NCBI RefSeq assembly: GCF_001638985.1
Contig: NW_017265134.1
Coordinates: forward strand, 3,888,653 to 3,952,652
From: Phycomyces blakesleeanus NRRL 1555(-)
Lineage: Eukaryota > Mucoromycota > Mucoromycetes > Mucorales > Phycomycetaceae
Reading direction: 5' to 3'
Length of the DNA stretch: 64,000 bases
Shown piece by piece: positions 60,089 to 64,000 of this stretch. A program made the position numbers and the translations under genes. The stretch's first letter is position 1, and the number at the start of each line of letters is the position of its first letter. Under the pieces are notes generated by a model. It saw only the letters and a list, made by a program, of their open reading frames with translations. It was not told the origin of the DNA and did no database searches.

Positions 60089-61808
60089 GTGAACACCTCG
60101 TCACCATCCTTTCTACAAATTAATACCAATCGAACCTTGTTTGAGAGCCTTTCCGCAGAAATTGTCAACAAAAGAAATCGTGTAGAAGGACCTTCGAAAG
60201 ACTTGGAGGAATGTTTTTTTAATACGATGAGAGACCGCGTAGAAGAACTTGTCAATAAAATTACAACTGAAGATAAAACAAATGAACTGAAAAACAAACG
60301 TCTAAACGTAAAGACTTTACCAGCGGCAATAATAGGGAACGCAACACAACCTACTAGATGTGACAGAAATGCAATGAGTTTACATAAGGAGCACCGCCCT
60401 GGGCTAAGAAATGTTGAAGAATGGAAGAATATTATACCTTAAAACCTCGACAAAATAGCTGAGTCTGCGGTAAGCTCGATGGTAAAAGACACAGCTAAAG
60501 AATGCTCTTCTATCACTCCACCAAACAAACAGTCGTATAACGAAATTAGAACGGGCACGGTCCAAATGAACGCCCCCTTTAGAGCATATCTCCCTCCTAA
60601 TGCAAAAGCATTCGTATGTACTAGATTACAAGAAACGATGGTTATCTCGACAAACTATACCATTTGCTTTTCAGCACTTGTGAATATAATGATGCGAGCT
60701 GAGGGCTAGCAAATTCTTCTTTAGCAACAATGATATCAAGATGAAAAAAGTTCCTGGCTTAAACCTCACCGAATTACTGCCTTTTGTTGCAACTACTGAG
60801 TCAAAACACACTATCCAGCAATTGGGCAAGAACTTAATTGACTCTAATCGGCTTGACGCTGACTTCATGTGTCTCTTCGCAAGCCAAAATTTGCAATTTG
60901 TGCATAGCTATTTTTTTGGTGCCTGTGGTGCTAAAGAAGACAATTTAAGCACCCACTCTGTGCAGAACAGTCTGTTTTGGTCTTTCAAAGGACCCGGTTT
61001 TGATAAACAGAGCTTTTTTCTTAAAAAAAAAGTATTATAGCCAACAATAGAAAGGGCTCTTTAAACGTACATGGTGAACTTCGAGAATATGTGGGACGAC
61101 AAAAAGAGAAGCTACAAACTTTTGGACAAAGTGGTATTAAAGCTACTTCGTCACCATATTGCCCGCAATAGAGAATCAAAATGTATCTCGACCACAACAA
61201 CAAGAAAACCACCTGGAAAGAAGGATATCAGACACCACGCGCGTTATGTTTGCCGTGCAAAAGGATAAAAGGCTGAAAAATTTGATACAAAAAAAAGGAA
61301 AAAGCAGACGGATCAGAAGGAGAAAAGTGGATCACTAATATAAGCAGAGTGAAGCAGTGTTTAGTGAATTTAAAACAATTTTTTTAAAAGGTAAACTGGA
61401 AACATCATTTATTGATTTGAAATCGCCAACTAATGCTTCATTTTACTATAAGGAATAAGCCAAGCGCTTAATAATAACCAGGAAGCTTCCGCAGAACACA
61501 AGTTCATTGTCCAGGATCTGAACAGCACGGAAGGACAGCAAGATTTTTTGGAAGAGGGGACTTTGGATGATGATGTTCCGGAAAGGAGGTTGAATTCAGT
61601 AAAGTCCATAATCAAACACTTGGTTTTTAGCAATGTGACGTCTGTATATTTAGAAGACATTAAACATGAGTCTCTTGATACCCCCACAGCTGAACAGTCG
61701 GTATGCTCATTGATCGACAATACCTTAAAGAAGTTCTTGCCTAAAAGAACAATATCACATAATTACGTACCAAAGCGATTTCTGTATCTTCGCAAACGAC
61801 TTTCTTAA
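60089..61808 (+). pseudogene. Broken coding region of unknown family
   Basis: Several open blocks on the plus strand follow one another with a protein-like composition unlike the AT-rich spacer. These are 60089-60442 and 60479-60709 (same frame, separated by one TAA at 60440; codons between them remain open), 60718-61040 in another frame, 61071-61268 in that same frame after two stops, and about 61470-61808 again in that frame. Characteristic strings are LEECFFNTMRDRVEELVNKI, YLPPNAKAFVCTRLQETM, FFGACGAKEDNLSTHS, LRHHIARNRESKC and LIDNTLKKFLPKR. I recognise no family. The pattern of one nonsense codon, a frameshift and further stops fits a decaying single-copy or transposon gene of about 550 codons; unseen introns are an alternative. 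A gypsy-type LTR begins 31 bases after the last block. Confidence 0.5.
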
Positions 61809-61839
61809 ATAGGCATATTTTTTGTCATAGAGTGCACTA

Positions 61840-62131
61840 TGTGGTATGAACACCACAATTGAGTGGGGTACAGACTCCACAACCAGACACCGATTCCTTA
61901 TTGCTAATAGACACGGCAAGTTAACGGCCTTTGGTACTGTCATACACCAGGTAAACGTACACGGCACACTTACACAATATAAACCAGCCATTAAACAACA
62001 GGGATTCTGATTAAAAGAAGCTTTAATATGAATAGGTATAAACAATAAAATATTGACTCCATTTAACAGATAACACTCATAGAGCTTATTGTTTCTTTTC
62101 AAATTATTCGTATATCCCAATTTGACACTCA
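61840..62131 (+). mobile_element. Solo LTR of the gypsy family
   Basis: About 292 bases from TGTGGTATGAACACCACAAT to about TTGACACTCA. It aligns with the LTR at 22694-22977 through CAATTGAGTG, the ACAGAC...CCACAACCA stretch, AACCAGCCATTAAACAACAG and ATAACACTC. No clear target duplication is seen. Confidence 0.75.
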
Positions 62132-62472
62132 TTTTTGTTTAAATGTTTCCTTGTTTCCTACACTAGCTTGGTCTCATATTCTTCTCTTTTACATCTCATT
62201 TATTAATAATAATAAAATAACTATTCTTATAATGTATTTGGTGGGCTTAAACCCTTTACAATAAATATAAGCTGCTATATTATAATTACTCAAAAAAATG
62301 ATAATAAGATATTTAATAAGTGGTTATTGGAACAAAGAGTTTATTCTCAAAAGAGTTACTTTTATTAACAACAGATTCTAAAAAATGAAAATGAAAATTA
62401 GACCTTTGTGCATTTAAAAAAGCTTGTATAAAGATAAAACTTACTTTATATGAGGGCATTTGCCCATTTGGT

Positions 62473-62901
62473 GTATTGTGCCATAGAAAGGTCAACTGTA
62501 TTGCACGGAATCTTGACGTGCAATACAGACAAGAGCTGCTAGTATACCACGGGACCTTGACGTAGACATACTAGCCTAGACTGCCATTAGAGGAAGTGAC
62601 GCCCGCGTCCTATGACACAATACTCGCCATACCTTCCGCCCCAGTAATGACAGCTGTACATTACGGAACCTAAGCGTATCATACAGAAAAAATCAGATTC
62701 AAAGAAATAAAGCAATTAGAATTAGGCGGTGCATTTCAAAAAGCCTGTACAAAAATAAAACTTACTTCAGATGATGGACTTGAATATTTATCGCGTCGTA
62801 TCATAGCAAGGTCAACTGTACTTCACGGAATCTTGACGTGGGTCTATTAGCCTAGATTGCCTCTTAGAGGTCTTAATGCCTCTTAGCTATGACACAACGC
62901 G
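62473..62901 (+). repeat. Cluster of hairpins with a shared 9-nt loop and variable stems
   Basis: Four hairpins share the arrangement ACG-loop-CGT. H1 62496-62528: a perfect 12-bp stem CTGTATTGCACG, loop GAATCTTGA. H2 62538-62575: stem GCTAGTAT plus ACG, loop GGACCTTGA. H3 62654-62686: stem CTGTA...ACG, loop GAACCTAAG. H4 at 62824-62840: only CACG/CGTG left, loop GAATCTTGA. H1 and H2 are enclosed by an outer inverted pair (62473-62486 with 62610-62623, one mismatch). H4 is enclosed by another (62792-62806 with 62887-62901). The stretches before H1 and before H4 (AAGGTCAACTGTA) are direct repeats. The local GC content is higher than the surroundings. Confidence 0.75.
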
Positions 62902-64000
62902 TTTCTTTTATATACATTCAGAACATGAACGTTAGTTTTGATTAATTAAACAAATTACAGACTTTCTTTTTTATACATACCATCGTGCAATGTAAATGTG
63001 TATTTGAAGCTATTGCAGGGCCATTACAATCAACACCTCACAATTATATTAGCAAAACATCTGTTGGCTGACGCAAGCAAGAATGATGCAAGCAGGAATG
63101 ATGTAAGCAATCACGTGTTGTTTAAACTCTAAGGTGATGGCTGGTCTAAAGATATCGAAACGATTGAAACAAAAAATTAAATGAAATCAGCCAATAAAAT
63201 TAATTTTTTGTCTGACATTATTGATAAAGGTACGTTTTGTAACGGTTATGTATTTAAAGCTAAAATTGCTAAATTCTTTAAGCAAAAAAAAAGAATAATT
63301 TGCTTATATGACGGCTGTTCTGAAATGAATTTTACTATGGTAATAATGAATTGTGGTGCGAACCAGGTTCACGAAAGGAAATAAAGCCTATTAACAACCC
63401 GGTTCATTAACACGCTTATACCCAGAACCAGTTACCCGATATATTACGGCCAAGTTTCAATGTGATAGAGGGGGTGTGTACTTGTAGCAATTTCTTATCA
63501 CACTACTACAAATGAATGTCCTTTCTAATACAAGGCAGAATAATAGCTTTAAATAAGTATAGAAAGTACCATATCGATTATATACTTTTATACATACAGC
63601 TTGACAATAATATACCACAAAGATGGTCATATCTGCTGTAATGTTTTATTATTATTATTATTATTATTTAGTATATTCAAGCCCCAAGGATTATTACTGA
63701 TGAGTAATATTGCTTTGAATAATCATCATAGACTCTATACATCCCACCAAATCGATCAAGACTAAAAGTTTCACCAACTCTCCGCATCCTAGCTTATCTA
63801 CCTACCTTCACTTGACGAAATCATTACTAAAAGAACATACTTGATTTAAACAGATAACTATTATTTAGTTTGAAGGTTGTTGAATTTATAGTTGAAATGA
63901 AAGAAAAAAATTGCTAAATAAAAAGGATCATTTTGATCAAAATGCGAAATTAAATAAAGAAAATCAGCTATATATCCAAATCGTTTAACCAAAGGCTCTT
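62902..64000. other. Right-end spacer
   Basis: No supported gene. A tandem GCAAGCAAGAATGAT-like repeat lies near 63073-63112, and a (TTA)n run near 63650-63668. An open frame at 63181-63384 (67 codons, with a CLYDGCSEMNF stretch) starts well but matches nothing I know, so it may be a fragment of a decayed gene. Confidence 0.45.

Noticed and set aside
61840..62131. LTR as the 3' LTR of the unknown coding region 60089-61808
   Set aside because: No polypurine tract precedes it, no pol motif is seen in the region, and the LTR matches the gypsy family whose internal region is different.
63181..63384. 67-codon open frame near the right end
   Set aside because: It has some gene-like residues (CLYDGCSEMNF) but no recognisable family, no splice partner and no neighbouring blocks; it is left as part of the spacer.

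Overview
The window is AT-rich eukaryotic DNA with short GT-AG introns, long microsatellite-rich spacers and many decayed transposons. The gene content (Rac GTPase, GPI-type chitin deacetylase, a fungal-style PPR protein), the chromodomain Ty3/gypsy element, the Tc1/mariner element and the Plavaka-like transposase point to a filamentous fungus. I infer an early-diverging one, most likely Mucoromycota/Mucorales with a Phycomyces-like genome. This rests on recognised protein families, not on a database match.

Left conserved block (1-12.7 kb): a 1134-aa pentatricopeptide-repeat protein (+), a UMPH-1/NT5C3-type pyrimidine 5'-nucleotidase with five exons (+), a Rac GTPase with four exons (-), an unrecognised 200-aa disordered protein (-), and a 75-aa zf-met2/At2g23090-like zinc-finger protein with five exons (+). 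All are intact, and their splice phases join correctly.

Transposon block (13.4-47.1 kb): a giant inverted repeat with two arms of about 5.29 kb (13364-18656 and 29341-35267), roughly 99.5% identical, around a 10.7-kb centre. The centre holds a decayed C2H2 zinc-finger gene, a decayed Tc1 copy, a decayed Plavaka-like transposase end, and a chromodomain Ty3/gypsy element that is itself split by a Tc1/mariner element. The inner edge of both arms is exactly an LTR terminus. One arm carries a later 631-bp solo LTR with a 5-bp target duplication. To the right lie an intact two-exon C2H2 zinc-finger gene (38505-39509), a broken Plavaka-like transposase gene (41204-43793), and a second zinc-finger gene end with a conserved 3' flank that contains a nested MITE-like element (46672-46957). 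Transposase followed by a same-strand zinc-finger gene occurs twice independently (22.7 to 18.7 kb on minus; 41.2 to 46.0 kb on plus). This suggests a two-gene mobile system, comparable in layout to the TnpD/TnpA pair of plant CACTA elements.

Right block (47-64 kb): a five-exon chitin deacetylase (-) and ribosomal protein eL31 (-) stand in long gene-poor spacers. From 60.1 kb there is a broken unrecognised coding region, another gypsy-type solo LTR, and a compact cluster of hairpins (62473-62901). These hairpins share a 9-nt loop, while their stems differ in sequence but stay self-complementary. I know no name for this structure, and it is among the most unusual signals here. No tRNA, rRNA or CRISPR array was found.
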